A DNA stretch of 5,047 bases from Phycisphaerae bacterium (GTDB lineage Bacteria; Planctomycetota; Phycisphaerae; Sedimentisphaerales; SG8-4): NCBI GenBank assembly GCA_030614945.1, contig JAUXAH010000168.1:1-5047 (forward strand), read 5' to 3'. Made by a program: the position numbers and the translations under genes. Shown one piece after another: positions 1 through 5,047 of this stretch (within the stretch, counting starts at the first letter, position 1; each line of letters begins with the position of its first letter). The notes under the pieces were generated by a model. It saw only the letters and a program-made list of their open reading frames with translations. It did not search any database and was not told the DNA's origin.

Positions 1-294
1 TGGCGTGTCAAATTGGAAGGCAAGCTGATAAAGCCGCCCTGGCGTGACCCTGTTACGCATAAACTTCTTCACTACGGGGAGCGGGGTTATGCTTTAGGGT
101 CGAGATGGATAGGATTGGAAGGTATCAAGGGAGCTGCCAAAGACAGGACGGGCTTTGGCATTCACGGCACCGAGGAGCCGGAAACAGTTGGGGCCGAAAG
201 TTCAAGAGGATGTATTCGCCTGCACGATAGTGATGCGATATTTATCTATGATTTATTGGTGCCGGTTCACTCTCTCGTCGAAGTTGTAGAATAG
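1..294 (+). CDS. L,D-transpeptidase (YkuD family), C-terminal part
   Basis: The gene enters from the left edge in frame 1 and leaves 97 residues before a TAG stop. The visible part is the catalytic half of a YkuD domain. It has the conserved histidine in a G-I-H-G-T motif (His codon 163-165) and, about 16 residues later, S-R-G-C-I-R-L with the nucleophilic cysteine at 211-213. It ends in the usual V-x-V-V strand. Members of this family act in the periplasm. They form 3-3 cross-links in peptidoglycan or attach lipoproteins to it; some have LysM or other wall-binding domains upstream, which cannot be seen here. The TTG at position 13 is not a credible start, because the frame is open to the edge and the fold needs more N-terminal sequence. 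The vWA gene follows after 16 bases, so the two are probably co-transcribed. The family call is firm; the exact substrate is not known. Confidence 0.93.
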   Translation, partial: WRVKLEGKLIKPPWRDPVTHKLLHYGERGYALGSRWIGLEGIKGAAKDRTGFGIHGTEEPETVGAESSRGCIRLHDSDAIFIYDLLVPVHSLVEVVE

Positions 295-300
295 AATAAC

Positions 301-304
301 GGAG
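301..304 (+). promoter_or_regulatory. Ribosome binding site that decides the vWA gene start
   Basis: GGAG lies 6 bases before the TTG codon at 311. The alternative ATG codons at 323 and 335 have no Shine-Dalgarno-like sequence at a workable distance. This favours the TTG start. Confidence 0.55.
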
Positions 305-310
305 TATTTT

Positions 311-1402
311 TTGTCTGTATCGATGAACCAAAGGATGGTTTGGGCCAATCGAACCCCGTTAGAAGTAAAACGCCTGAGGTCTCTGTCCCGTTGTCGGCAG
401 GGACTTCTAACGGGGCGAAGCGGCAGCGTGACATTTTGGGCGTGGATGGCCTCGATTGTCGTGCACCTGATAGTGCTGACGGCGTTTGGGGCGGTCAAAT
501 TCTCGCCCTGCCGGCAACAAGCCGGGGCCAGGGCTCAAGGCAAGCAGCGGCCTACACCGATGGCTAAAGTAAGCCGGATAAAAAAGCTCCTGCAGGCCGC
601 CCCCATAATCCCCAAGCCGAAGATAAAAAAGTCTGCCGAAAGCCGGTTTGCAAGAAGGACGGACAAATTGTTGCCGACAAATCGAATTTTTGGCGCTCTA
701 AAGCCGCGTTCGCAAAACTTTGGGGATTTTGCAAAACCGGTACACTCGCAAAGCGTTTTTTCGCTGCCGAGCAGCGCCGATTTGCCGCACAGGATTGAAT
801 TTTTCGGTAGTCGGACGGAGCAGCGTAAAGTCTGTTATCTTGTAGATTGTTCGGGGAGTATGCGGGGGATATTCGTCCACGTTCGAAAGAAGCTCAAGGA
901 ATCGATTGGAAACCTGCAGCCAGACCAATATTTTTACATTATCTTTTTTGGCGGTGGCAGGTTGTTTGAATTTGGAGACAATCTGCTTCGAGCGACCTCG
1001 AAAACCAAATCCTCTGCGTATGATTTTATTGATTCCATTCGACCGGCCGGGCAAACTAATGCGCTGGCGGCGCTGGAAAGGGCGGTACAAATTCGTGACG
1101 GCGGTGGAGTCGCCCCTTCGCTTGTTTATTTTCTTACAGATGGCTTCGAGCTGACAACCGAAGATGTGCAGAGGTTTTCGCAGAAAATAGCGAACCTGTT
1201 GGCTCGACTTGCGCCAATGACAAGGATTAATACCATAGGATTTTGGCCGCAGAGCGATGACCGTAAGATGCTGGAGGCGATAGCAAAACAAAGCGGCGGC
1301 GAATTTGTCTTAATCACCGATGACGCTGAAAAATCAAAAAAAGCCACAAAAAACCACAAAAGGAAAAAAGAAATAGAGATTGCTTCGCTGCGCCCGCAAT
1401 GA
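311..1402 (+). CDS. Membrane-anchored vWA-domain protein, TonB/TolA-like topology
   Basis: The protein has 363 residues. From the TTG start it has a basic cytoplasmic head, one transmembrane helix at about 43-63, a basic and proline-containing linker (about 64-165) and a vWA domain (about 170-338). The metal-site (MIDAS) residues are all present: D-x-S-x-S at 179-183, Thr249 and Asp277 in L-T-D-G. The membrane helix contains Ser48 and His52. This S-x3-H spacing is that of TonB Ser16/His20, which contacts ExbB/ExbD. The gene is followed directly by exbB-like and exbD-like genes, so I infer that it is the transducer of a proton-driven envelope complex, with the vWA domain binding a periplasmic partner. 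Residues about 15-36 come from an in-frame 66-bp insertion. The last ~20 residues, lysine-rich and then I-A-S-L-R-P-Q, also read as repeat DNA, and the TGA stop lies in that repeat. The domain call is firm; the transducer role is inference. Confidence 0.88.
   Translation: MSVSMNQRMVWANRTPLEVKRLRSLSRCRQGLLTGRSGSVTFWAWMASIVVHLIVLTAFGAVKFSPCRQQAGARAQGKQRPTPMAKVSRIKKLLQAAPIIPKPKIKKSAESRFARRTDKLLPTNRIFGALKPRSQNFGDFAKPVHSQSVFSLPSSADLPHRIEFFGSRTEQRKVCYLVDCSGSMRGIFVHVRKKLKESIGNLQPDQYFYIIFFGGGRLFEFGDNLLRATSKTKSSAYDFIDSIRPAGQTNALAALERAVQIRDGGGVAPSLVYFLTDGFELTTEDVQRFSQKIANLLARLAPMTRINTIGFWPQSDDRKMLEAIAKQSGGEFVLITDDAEKSKKATKNHKRKKEIEIASLRPQ
350..419 (+). mobile_element. 62-bp MITE-like inverted-repeat element with CGAA target duplication
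   Basis: CCCCGTTAGAAGT (354-366) and its exact reverse complement ACTTCTAACGGGG (403-415) bound a 62-bp element. The element is flanked on both sides by CGAA (350-353 and 416-419), which looks like a 4-bp target-site duplication. A second inner pairing, GTCCC/GGGAC (385-389 and 400-404), is also possible. The element plus one duplicate is 66 bp, exactly 22 codons, so it keeps the vWA frame open. Deleting it joins N-R to S-G-S-V-T-F just before the membrane helix. The element is too short to code for a transposase and would need one supplied in trans. Confidence 0.72.
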
Positions 1403-1403
1403 C
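1379..1403. repeat. Short hairpin repeat overlapping the vWA stop codon
   Basis: ATTGC (1379-1383) and GCAAT (1396-1400) form inverted arms around a GC-rich loop. On the minus strand this reads like the dispersed repeat that gives C-H-C-x-R-S-E-A-I-S peptides in many environmental bacterial genomes; that likeness is from memory. The vWA stop codon TGA (1400-1402) is part of the repeat, so the present C-terminus was probably set by its arrival. Confidence 0.5.
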
Positions 1404-1406
1404 ATA

Positions 1407-1441
1407 ATACGACATACGCCATACGACATACGAGATACAAG
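1407..1441 (+). repeat. Five-copy 7-bp tandem repeat before exbB
   Basis: There are five consecutive heptamers: ATACGAC, ATACGCC, ATACGAC, ATACGAG and ATACAAG. All share ATAC. The array fills nearly the whole gap between the vWA stop and the ATG at 1443 and directly abuts the hairpin repeat at 1379-1403. A change in copy number would alter the spacing between the two genes by 7 bases. The last copy supplies an AAGG that touches the ATG and is too close to be a normal ribosome binding site. Confidence 0.75.
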
Positions 1442-1442
1442 G

Positions 1443-2306
1443 ATGTGTAAGAGCTTTTTATTCAAGACGGTTTTTTTGGTCATTGCACTGGCTGCTGTGC
1501 TGGCGGTAATAGTTGCTGCGAGGCCCCTGCTTTCTCAGGGGCGAGCTGACGCAGCGGCAGGCTCTGTCATTCCTGCGCAAGCGGGAACGCAGACATTCTT
1601 TGAGCAATTTGTTATAGCCGGCGGCCCCATTGTCTGGTTTGTGCTTTTGCCGATGTCGCTTGTTGCTGTTTATCTGGCGGTCGAGCATTGCCTTACCATT
1701 CGCCGCAAGAAACTTCTTCCGGCCGGCATAGGCGGGAAGATTGTCGAGATAATACGGCAGTTTGGCCACGGACAATTAGAAGCACGAATTGCCGAACGAA
1801 ATGATTTTGTCAGCATCGCAGTTGTCAAGGCAGTTACGCAGGGCAGGGGCGATTGGTTCCGGATGCGAAACGTGCTTGCCGAATCGCTGCAGGAGCGGGC
1901 GTGGGGGCTTTTGCGCAGGATTGAATGGGTCAATCTGATTGGCAATGTTTCACCGATGGTAGGTTTGTTCGGGACGGTTTTCGGAATGATAAAACTTTTC
2001 AACGCCATTGTGCTGGCCGGCGGTCAGCCGCAGCCGGCACAATTGGCCGAGGGGATTTCCGTTGCCCTGGTGACAACCTTTTGGGGCCTGTTTATTGCAA
2101 TACCGGCCCTGGCAATACACGGCGTGTTTCGAAACCGGATTGAGATGCTGGTGAGCGATGCGGTAGTAGAAGCTGAGAATATTATACCCGAAATAAGGCG
2201 CAGCCTCAAAAGGCAAAAGCAGGCTGAACAGTCAAAACCAAAACAGCCGATTCGCGAGCTTGAAGTAAAGCCGGTGGAGACCGTTCACAAGTCTCTGCGC
2301 CCGTGA
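1443..2306 (+). CDS. MotA/TolQ/ExbB proton-channel family protein
   Basis: The protein has 287 residues and is the channel-forming subunit of an inner-membrane motor that uses the proton gradient. It begins with a likely signal peptide or extra membrane helix (about 1-26), then a variable linker, TM1 (about 62-83), a cytoplasmic region, TM2 and TM3 (about 166-190 and 207-229). The family signature is clear: G-N-V-S-P-M-V-G-L-F-G-T-V-F-G with Thr178, and A-L-V-T-T-F-W-G-L-F with Thr212. These threonines correspond to the channel threonines of E. coli ExbB. I chose the ATG at 1443. The frame is open from a TTG at 1380, but that stretch is only translated repeat DNA. No well-spaced ribosome binding site is visible, so coupling to the upstream gene is possible. 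Residues about 27-50 include two hairpin repeats. The C-terminal tail is charged. The exbD-like gene follows after 34 bases. Confidence 0.92.
   Translation: MCKSFLFKTVFLVIALAAVLAVIVAARPLLSQGRADAAAGSVIPAQAGTQTFFEQFVIAGGPIVWFVLLPMSLVAVYLAVEHCLTIRRKKLLPAGIGGKIVEIIRQFGHGQLEARIAERNDFVSIAVVKAVTQGRGDWFRMRNVLAESLQERAWGLLRRIEWVNLIGNVSPMVGLFGTVFGMIKLFNAIVLAGGQPQPAQLAEGISVALVTTFWGLFIAIPALAIHGVFRNRIEMLVSDAVVEAENIIPEIRRSLKRQKQAEQSKPKQPIRELEVKPVETVHKSLRP
1523..1542. repeat. Perfect 7-bp hairpin within exbB
   Basis: GCCCCTG (1523-1529) and CAGGGGC (1536-1542) flank a 6-base loop. The hairpin lies in codons for the residues just after the hydrophobic part of the signal peptide, in frame. GAG occurs on both outer sides, which is too short to prove a target duplication. 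It may be a separate insertion or part of a composite with the hairpin at 1566-1594. Confidence 0.4.
1566..1594. repeat. Dispersed hairpin repeat translated as S-V-I-P-A-Q-A-G-T-Q
   Basis: TTCCTGC (1570-1576) pairs with GCGGGAA (1581-1587), with one G-T pair, around a GCAA tetraloop. Its translation, V-I-P-A-Q-A-G, is a known sign of a short repeat found scattered in many bacterial genomes, recalled rather than searched. It sits in the linker between the exbB signal peptide and TM1, where extra residues should be tolerated. Confidence 0.6.
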
Positions 2307-2340
2307 TAATAAGAGGGTCCCGGATAAAAGGAAAAGGCCT

Positions 2341-2778
2341 ATGTCTTTTAATGTGACGCCGATTATAGATATTGTGTTTTTGCTTATTATATTTTTTCTG
2401 GTGGTTTGTCAGTTCATCGAAGCTGAGAATTTTCCGGTTACCGTTCCGGACGGCTGCGAGTTCGCCCAGAGCGACTCCGAACCTGGGGCCCAGGTGACTA
2501 CCGTTACTGTTATGAAGACAGATAAAGGAAAGATAGCCTTTGCGGTTGGCCCGGAAAAAATCCCGGCATCAGGCCATACGAGTATAGTCGAGAGACTGGC
2601 TGAATTGATAGATGTTCGTTTGCGAGGTTTGCCGCCGGAGCGCAGGGTCGTTACCTTGCGTATTGATAAGGGTATTTGTTTTGGTGAGGCTCAATATGCC
2701 CTTGCGGCTGTTGCTCAAAGCAGCGCAACGGACATCCAGTTAGCAGTCTCAAGGGGTGAGCGGGCCGGCTCGGAGTAA
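2341..2778 (+). CDS. ExbD/TolR-family biopolymer transport protein
   Basis: The protein has 145 residues: a very short cytoplasmic tail, one membrane helix (about 9-27) and a periplasmic domain. The helix begins V-T-P-I-I-D-I-V-F, and Asp10 matches the essential proton-carrying aspartate of ExbD/TolR. The periplasmic part ends in the usual pattern V-T-L-R-I-D-K ... A-A-V-A-Q ... I-Q-L-A-V. It should sit in the pore of the ExbB-like oligomer encoded just upstream, and the pair would energise the vWA protein. AAGGA at 2328-2332, 8 bases before the ATG, supports this start. The frame stays open further upstream and would encode a basic segment like the tail of other ExbD proteins, but it has no ATG, GTG or TTG. 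ExbD proteins usually have more than six residues before the conserved proline, so this tail is short. Confidence 0.9.
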   Translation: MSFNVTPIIDIVFLLIIFFLVVCQFIEAENFPVTVPDGCEFAQSDSEPGAQVTTVTVMKTDKGKIAFAVGPEKIPASGHTSIVERLAELIDVRLRGLPPERRVVTLRIDKGICFGEAQYALAAVAQSSATDIQLAVSRGERAGSE

Positions 2779-2810
2779 TTTTATAACGGGTCAATCGGAC
2801 CGCCTGTGCC

Positions 2811-2854
2811 AAAAAGCTCTTACCTGTGTGAAAACTCACTTCTTTGCTTTTTTT
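2811..2854. terminator. Weak candidate bidirectional terminator between convergent operons
   Basis: AAAAAGC (2811-2817) and GCTTTTT (2846-2852) are perfect inverted arms. A short imperfect inner stem, GTGTG/CTCAC (2826-2830 and 2835-2839), surrounds an AAAA loop, and a T7 run ends at 2854. The place is right for ending the exbD transcript on the plus strand and the HEPN transcript on the minus strand. The stem is AT-rich and interrupted, so the call is weak. Confidence 0.3.
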
Positions 2855-2855
2855 G

Positions 2856-3247
2856 CTACTGGATAATTCTTTCTGCCCAGAGAACGACAGTTTCTGCCAA
2901 TCGCACTGTCTGCTTGTATTCTTCCTCGTCGACAGACTCAAAATCACCAGGGTAACGGCTTATAACAGCATAGTCAGTGAGGCTCGCCGCATCTTCCACT
3001 TCCTGGGGGGAATGATGTGTTCCGGCAAAAAATCCAGGAGTGTCCTGATGTTGTGAGTTTTTGGAGCAGGAACACCCTTAGCAACGAGTACCGCTTTTAG
3101 CGCCTTTTCCGCCGCTTGTTGAGCATGAAAGCAAAGTCCTTCAAACAAAACCTCAGGCGGCCGCTTCACACGAGCAAGCTCTAAGTCGCTGTAGGCATAA
3201 CGTAGCCAGTCAGCTGGGCTTCCCAGAAAATGAGCTTCATGCGGCAT
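2856..3247 (-). pseudogene. HEPN-domain protein, frameshifted at a homopolymer
   Basis: As the sequence stands, reading from the ATG at 3247 ends at a TAA (2960) after 95 residues, with a tail unlike any HEPN domain. A one-base correction at the G6 run (3005-3010; C6 on the coding strand) joins residue 81 to a second frame. That frame runs to TAG at 2856-2858 and gives 130 residues, the normal family length. The first part has F-H-A-Q-Q-A-A-E-K-A-L-K-A (H41) and P-K-T-H-N (H65). The recovered part has the typical S-R-Y-P-G-D motif and a final amphipathic helix ending W-A-E-R-I-I-Q. HEPN proteins paired with MNT partners are often toxic ribonucleases. The usual R-x4-6-H catalytic motif is not clear here: the nearest basic residue before H65 is Lys57 or Lys63. 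GGGAGG (3255-3260) lies 7 bases before the start. The start overlaps the MNT gene by 11 bases. It could be a pseudogene, an assembly error, or a gene read by slippage. Confidence 0.85.
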
Positions 3248-3554
3248 ATATCTCCCTCCCTTGCTGTAGCACAGTTCGATAGATTAAGCCGATATTATCT
3301 TTATGTTTTTCCAAGTCACCGGGTGTTGCCACCAAGATATCAAAGGGAACCCCTAACCCTTTAATTTGGCGGTATAAGAATTGTGCAGTCCGCCGGCAAT
3401 GAACACCTTCGGGCATCACTACTAAGACATCAATGTCACTATCTGGGTCCGTTTTGCCTCTGGCATATGAGCCAAAAAGAATTATCTTTAGCGGATGTAC
3501 AGCCTTGACGATGCTTTGTACAAGTGATTCAATTACTTCAGAATTAGGCAACAT
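3237..3554 (-). CDS. Minimal nucleotidyltransferase (MNT), partner of the HEPN protein
   Basis: The protein has 105 residues and a complete polymerase-beta-like nucleotidyltransferase core. It has L-F-G-S-Y-A-R-G (Gly28-Ser29), the metal-binding pair D40-x-D42 in S-D-I-D-V-L-V-V, and the third aspartate, Asp72, in P-F-D-I-L-V. In characterised HEPN/MNT pairs the MNT protein is the antitoxin and can transfer AMP onto the HEPN toxin. That mechanism is known for the family and not shown for this pair. The ATG at 3554 is preferred over the in-frame TTG at 3566, because GAGG (3561-3564) is 6 bases before the ATG. The gene begins 24 bases after clpX ends and shares 11 bases with the HEPN gene, so translation of the pair is likely coupled. 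All catalytic residues are intact, in contrast to the broken partner. Confidence 0.92.
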   Translation of the reverse strand: MLPNSEVIESLVQSIVKAVHPLKIILFGSYARGKTDPDSDIDVLVVMPEGVHCRRTAQFLYRQIKGLGVPFDILVATPGDLEKHKDNIGLIYRTVLQQGREIYAA

Positions 3555-3560
3555 ATCCAA

Positions 3561-3564
3561 CCTC
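3561..3564 (-). promoter_or_regulatory. Ribosome binding site that decides the MNT start
   Basis: GAGG on the minus strand lies 6 bases before the ATG at 3554. It overlaps the alternative TTG at 3566, which therefore cannot use it. This shortens the gene by four residues. Confidence 0.6.
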
Positions 3565-3578
3565 AATTTTAATCAATT

Positions 3579-4850
3579 CTATGCTGATTCTTTTTTTGCT
3601 TTTTGTCTTGCAGTGAACAAATCGGCTTTGCCTTCGACAATGTCACGGGTAATTACGTATTTTGCGGGCTTGGGCTCTTCCGGCAGTTGATACATCAAAT
3701 CAACCATCAGCTCCTCGGTAATCGCGCGCAATGCCCTGGCACCGGTGTCACGCTTGAGGGCCTTCTGTGCCAGTGCGTGTAAGGCGTCGTCTGTGAATTC
3801 AAGCTTGGCATTTTCCATCTCGAAAAATCTTTGATACTGCTTCTGCAGCGCATTTTTCGGCTTGGTTAGTATGTCTATAAGCGCATCTTCATCGAGAGCC
3901 GAGAGGGTGGTAATTACGGGGAGTCTGCCCACCATTTCAGGAATCATTCCATACTCGATGATATCTTCGGGTACGACCTGCTGAATTATATCGCTGTACT
4001 CGGTTTTTTCGTCGGTTTGCCTGGACAGCTCTGAATCGAAGCCGATCATTTTTTTGCCGAGTCGTTTCTTGACGATATTTTCCAGACCCACGAAGGTTCC
4101 GCCGCATATAAAAAGTATCTGCGTGGTGTCAATTTGTATGTAAGATTGTTCCGGATGCTTTCTTCCGCCCTGCGGGGGGATATTGGCGATAGTTCCTTCG
4201 AGCATTTTCAACAGCGCCTGCTGGACGCCTTCGCCGGAGACGTCACGGGTAATCGAAACGTTCTGGGTGGTTTTGCCGACCTTATCTATTTCATCGATAT
4301 AGACGATTCCCCGCTGGGCGGCTTCTATATCGTAGTCGGCGGACTGCAGCAGTCGCAGCAGGAAGTTTTCGACGTCTTCGCCGACGTACCCGGCCTCGGT
4401 AACGGTGGTTGCATCGCATATTGCGAACGGCACTTCCAACTTGCGGGCGAGGGTGCGGGCAAGCAGTGTTTTGCCGGAACCGGTCGGGCCGATTAAGAGA
4501 ACATTGGATTTGTCTATTTCAACATCGCTGTCGTCACTATCGCTGTGCAGAAGGCGTTTATAGTGGTTGTGAACGGCGACTGAGATATATTTTTTGGCGT
4601 GTTCCTGCCCAATTACGTATTGGTCGAGATATTCTTTTATTTCTCTGGGCTTGGGCATTTCTTTGGGGCTGATGGCCTGCCTGCTGATTCGTTTGTGGTC
4701 TTGCTGGATGATGTTATGGCACAGCTCGACGCATTCCGGACAAATAAAGACCTTGTTCGGCCCCTCTATGAAGGCGTCAGCCTGGCTTGCCGACCGCCCG
4801 CAGAAGCTGCAGATAACCTTGGGTTTTTTACTATTCGTTCGCTTGGCCAT
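3579..4850 (-). CDS. clpX: ClpX, ATP-dependent unfoldase of the ClpXP protease
   Basis: The protein has 423 residues, the normal ClpX length. The N-terminal zinc-binding domain has four cysteines (C14, C17, C37, C40). The AAA+ core shows Walker A G-P-T-G-S-G-K-T (121-128), pore loop G-Y-V-G-E (154-158), Walker B I-V-Y-I-D-E-I-D (182-189), the R-K-H pore loop (230-232), the I-G-F loop that docks on ClpP (269-271), an arginine finger in V-G-R-L-P (Arg309) and sensor-2 G-A-R (370-372). As a hexamer it recognises tagged or native substrates, unfolds them with ATP and feeds them to ClpP in the cytoplasm. AGGAG (4858-4862) lies 7 bases before the ATG. A promoter sits about 40 bases upstream of the start. 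In many bacteria clpX follows tig and clpP; no clpP is visible here. The downstream MNT and HEPN genes are on the same strand and close enough to be co-transcribed. Confidence 0.98.
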   Translation of the reverse strand: MAKRTNSKKPKVICSFCGRSASQADAFIEGPNKVFICPECVELCHNIIQQDHKRISRQAISPKEMPKPREIKEYLDQYVIGQEHAKKYISVAVHNHYKRLLHSDSDDSDVEIDKSNVLLIGPTGSGKTLLARTLARKLEVPFAICDATTVTEAGYVGEDVENFLLRLLQSADYDIEAAQRGIVYIDEIDKVGKTTQNVSITRDVSGEGVQQALLKMLEGTIANIPPQGGRKHPEQSYIQIDTTQILFICGGTFVGLENIVKKRLGKKMIGFDSELSRQTDEKTEYSDIIQQVVPEDIIEYGMIPEMVGRLPVITTLSALDEDALIDILTKPKNALQKQYQRFFEMENAKLEFTDDALHALAQKALKRDTGARALRAITEELMVDLMYQLPEEPKPAKYVITRDIVEGKADLFTARQKAKKESA

Positions 4851-4897
4851 TATTATGCTCCTATTCGCAAATTAAATCTGGTTTTTGCATTTTACAT

Positions 4898-4926
4898 ATT
4901 GTAGTTCATCACAGCTATTTATGCAA
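4898..4926 (-). promoter_or_regulatory. Sigma-70-like promoter for clpX
   Basis: On the minus strand, TTGCAT (4921-4926) and TACAAT (4898-4903) are separated by exactly 17 bases. These are close to the TTGACA and TATAAT consensus at the ideal spacing. Transcription would begin near 4890-4892, giving a leader of about 40 bases before the clpX ATG. The region between promoter and gene is AT-rich and contains the ribosome binding site. Confidence 0.65.
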
Positions 4927-4962
4927 GTTATTTAGTGAGCTGCACTATTCTTTGCACCATTC

Positions 4963-5046
4963 TTATTTTTCTTTTTTGTGTGTTAGTTGACTGCTCTTGA
5001 GCGAGAACGCGCAGATAACCTCGTTATCAATACTGATAATCCGGTA
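4963..5046 (-). other. Possible C-terminal end of a gene entering from the right edge
   Basis: One minus-strand frame is open from the edge for 27 codons to a TAA at 4963-4965, ending in a lysine-rich tail. A second minus-strand frame and a plus-strand frame (from TTG 4988) are also open over part of this stretch, so openness alone proves little. I do not recognise the peptide. A gene ending here would fit the clpX promoter lying just downstream. Confidence 0.2.
5014..5039. repeat. Nested inverted repeats of GATAAC/GTTATC
   Basis: GATAAC (5014-5019) and GTTATC (5023-5028) form a perfect 6-bp inverted repeat with a CTC loop. TTATCA (5024-5029) also pairs perfectly with TGATAA (5034-5039) across ATAC. 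Three copies of the same half-site in alternating orientation could be an operator or alternative RNA hairpins. The site is about 90 bases upstream of the clpX -35 box. Confidence 0.35.
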
Positions 5047-5047
5047 A

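Noticed and set aside
340..567. A plus-strand open frame overlapping the start of the vWA gene
   Set aside because: Its first part is a second-frame translation of the inverted-repeat element and the rest has no family features.
698..1291. A 197-codon open frame on the minus strand opposite the vWA gene
   Set aside because: It is fully opposite a gene with clear vWA motifs, has no recognisable domain and looks like a mirror frame.
1380..1442. Extending the ExbB-like protein upstream to the TTG at 1380
   Set aside because: The extra 21 residues are translated hairpin and heptamer repeat, and they would put a charged stretch ahead of the signal peptide.
311..2778. A Zorya-type phage-defence system, because of the ExbB/MotA-like and ExbD-like pair
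   Set aside because: The ExbB-like protein lacks the long coiled-coil tail of ZorA, the ExbD-like protein lacks a peptidoglycan-binding OmpA domain, and no helicase or nuclease partner is present.
2651..2947. A minus-strand open frame spanning the convergent gap
   Set aside because: It runs across the end of exbD and the recovered HEPN tail in a different frame and has no family features; the HEPN frame explains this DNA better.
2844..3056. A short plus-strand frame in the same area
   Set aside because: It is the mirror of the HEPN C-terminal coding region and has no support of its own.
4134..4904. Four overlapping plus-strand open frames opposite clpX
   Set aside because: They are shadows of a highly conserved clpX gene on the other strand.
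4988..5047. A plus-strand gene starting at TTG 4988 and leaving at the right edge
   Set aside because: There is no ribosome binding site ahead of the TTG, only 19 full codons are visible, and other frames are open as well.

Overview
This 5,047-base window carries two gene blocks that converge at about position 2,780-2,855. The left block reads rightwards: the tail of an L,D-transpeptidase, a membrane-anchored von Willebrand factor A (vWA) protein, an ExbB/TolQ-type proton-channel subunit and an ExbD/TolR-type subunit. The right block reads leftwards: clpX, then a minimal nucleotidyltransferase (MNT) and a HEPN-domain gene, a pair of toxin-antitoxin type.

The organism is a diderm (Gram-negative-type) bacterium. 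The ExbB/ExbD pair and the periplasmic-type transpeptidase support this. Several short hairpin repeats that are translated inside genes, together with the vWA/ExbB/ExbD arrangement, remind me of Planctomycetota of the Phycisphaerae type. That placement is an impression and was not tested. No rRNA, tRNA, CRISPR array, integrase or transposase is visible.

Left block (1-2778). The vWA protein has one N-terminal membrane segment containing the S-x3-H spacing known from TonB, then a basic, proline-containing linker and a vWA domain with a complete metal-binding (MIDAS) motif. With ExbB and ExbD directly downstream, the best reading is a TonB/TolA-like system in which the proton-driven motor pulls on or signals to a vWA domain in the periplasm. 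The transpeptidase just upstream suggests a cell-wall connection. Small repeats have invaded this block. A 62-bp element with perfect 13-bp terminal inverted repeats and a 4-bp CGAA target duplication sits in frame in the vWA gene. A second repeat supplies the vWA stop codon and continues into a five-copy 7-bp tandem array that ends at the exbB start. Two hairpins lie in the exbB signal-peptide/linker region.

Right block (2856-4850, minus strand). A full-length clpX has its own good sigma-70-like promoter. It is followed after 24 bases by the MNT gene, whose end overlaps the HEPN gene by 11 bases. The HEPN gene is interrupted at a run of six G (plus strand). Adding one base restores a complete 130-residue HEPN protein, so the gene is a recent frameshift, an assembly error, or a case of programmed slippage. 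The convergent gap 2779-2855 holds only a weak candidate terminator. The right edge (4927-5047) has no convincing gene and contains inverted repeats around GATAAC/GTTATC.
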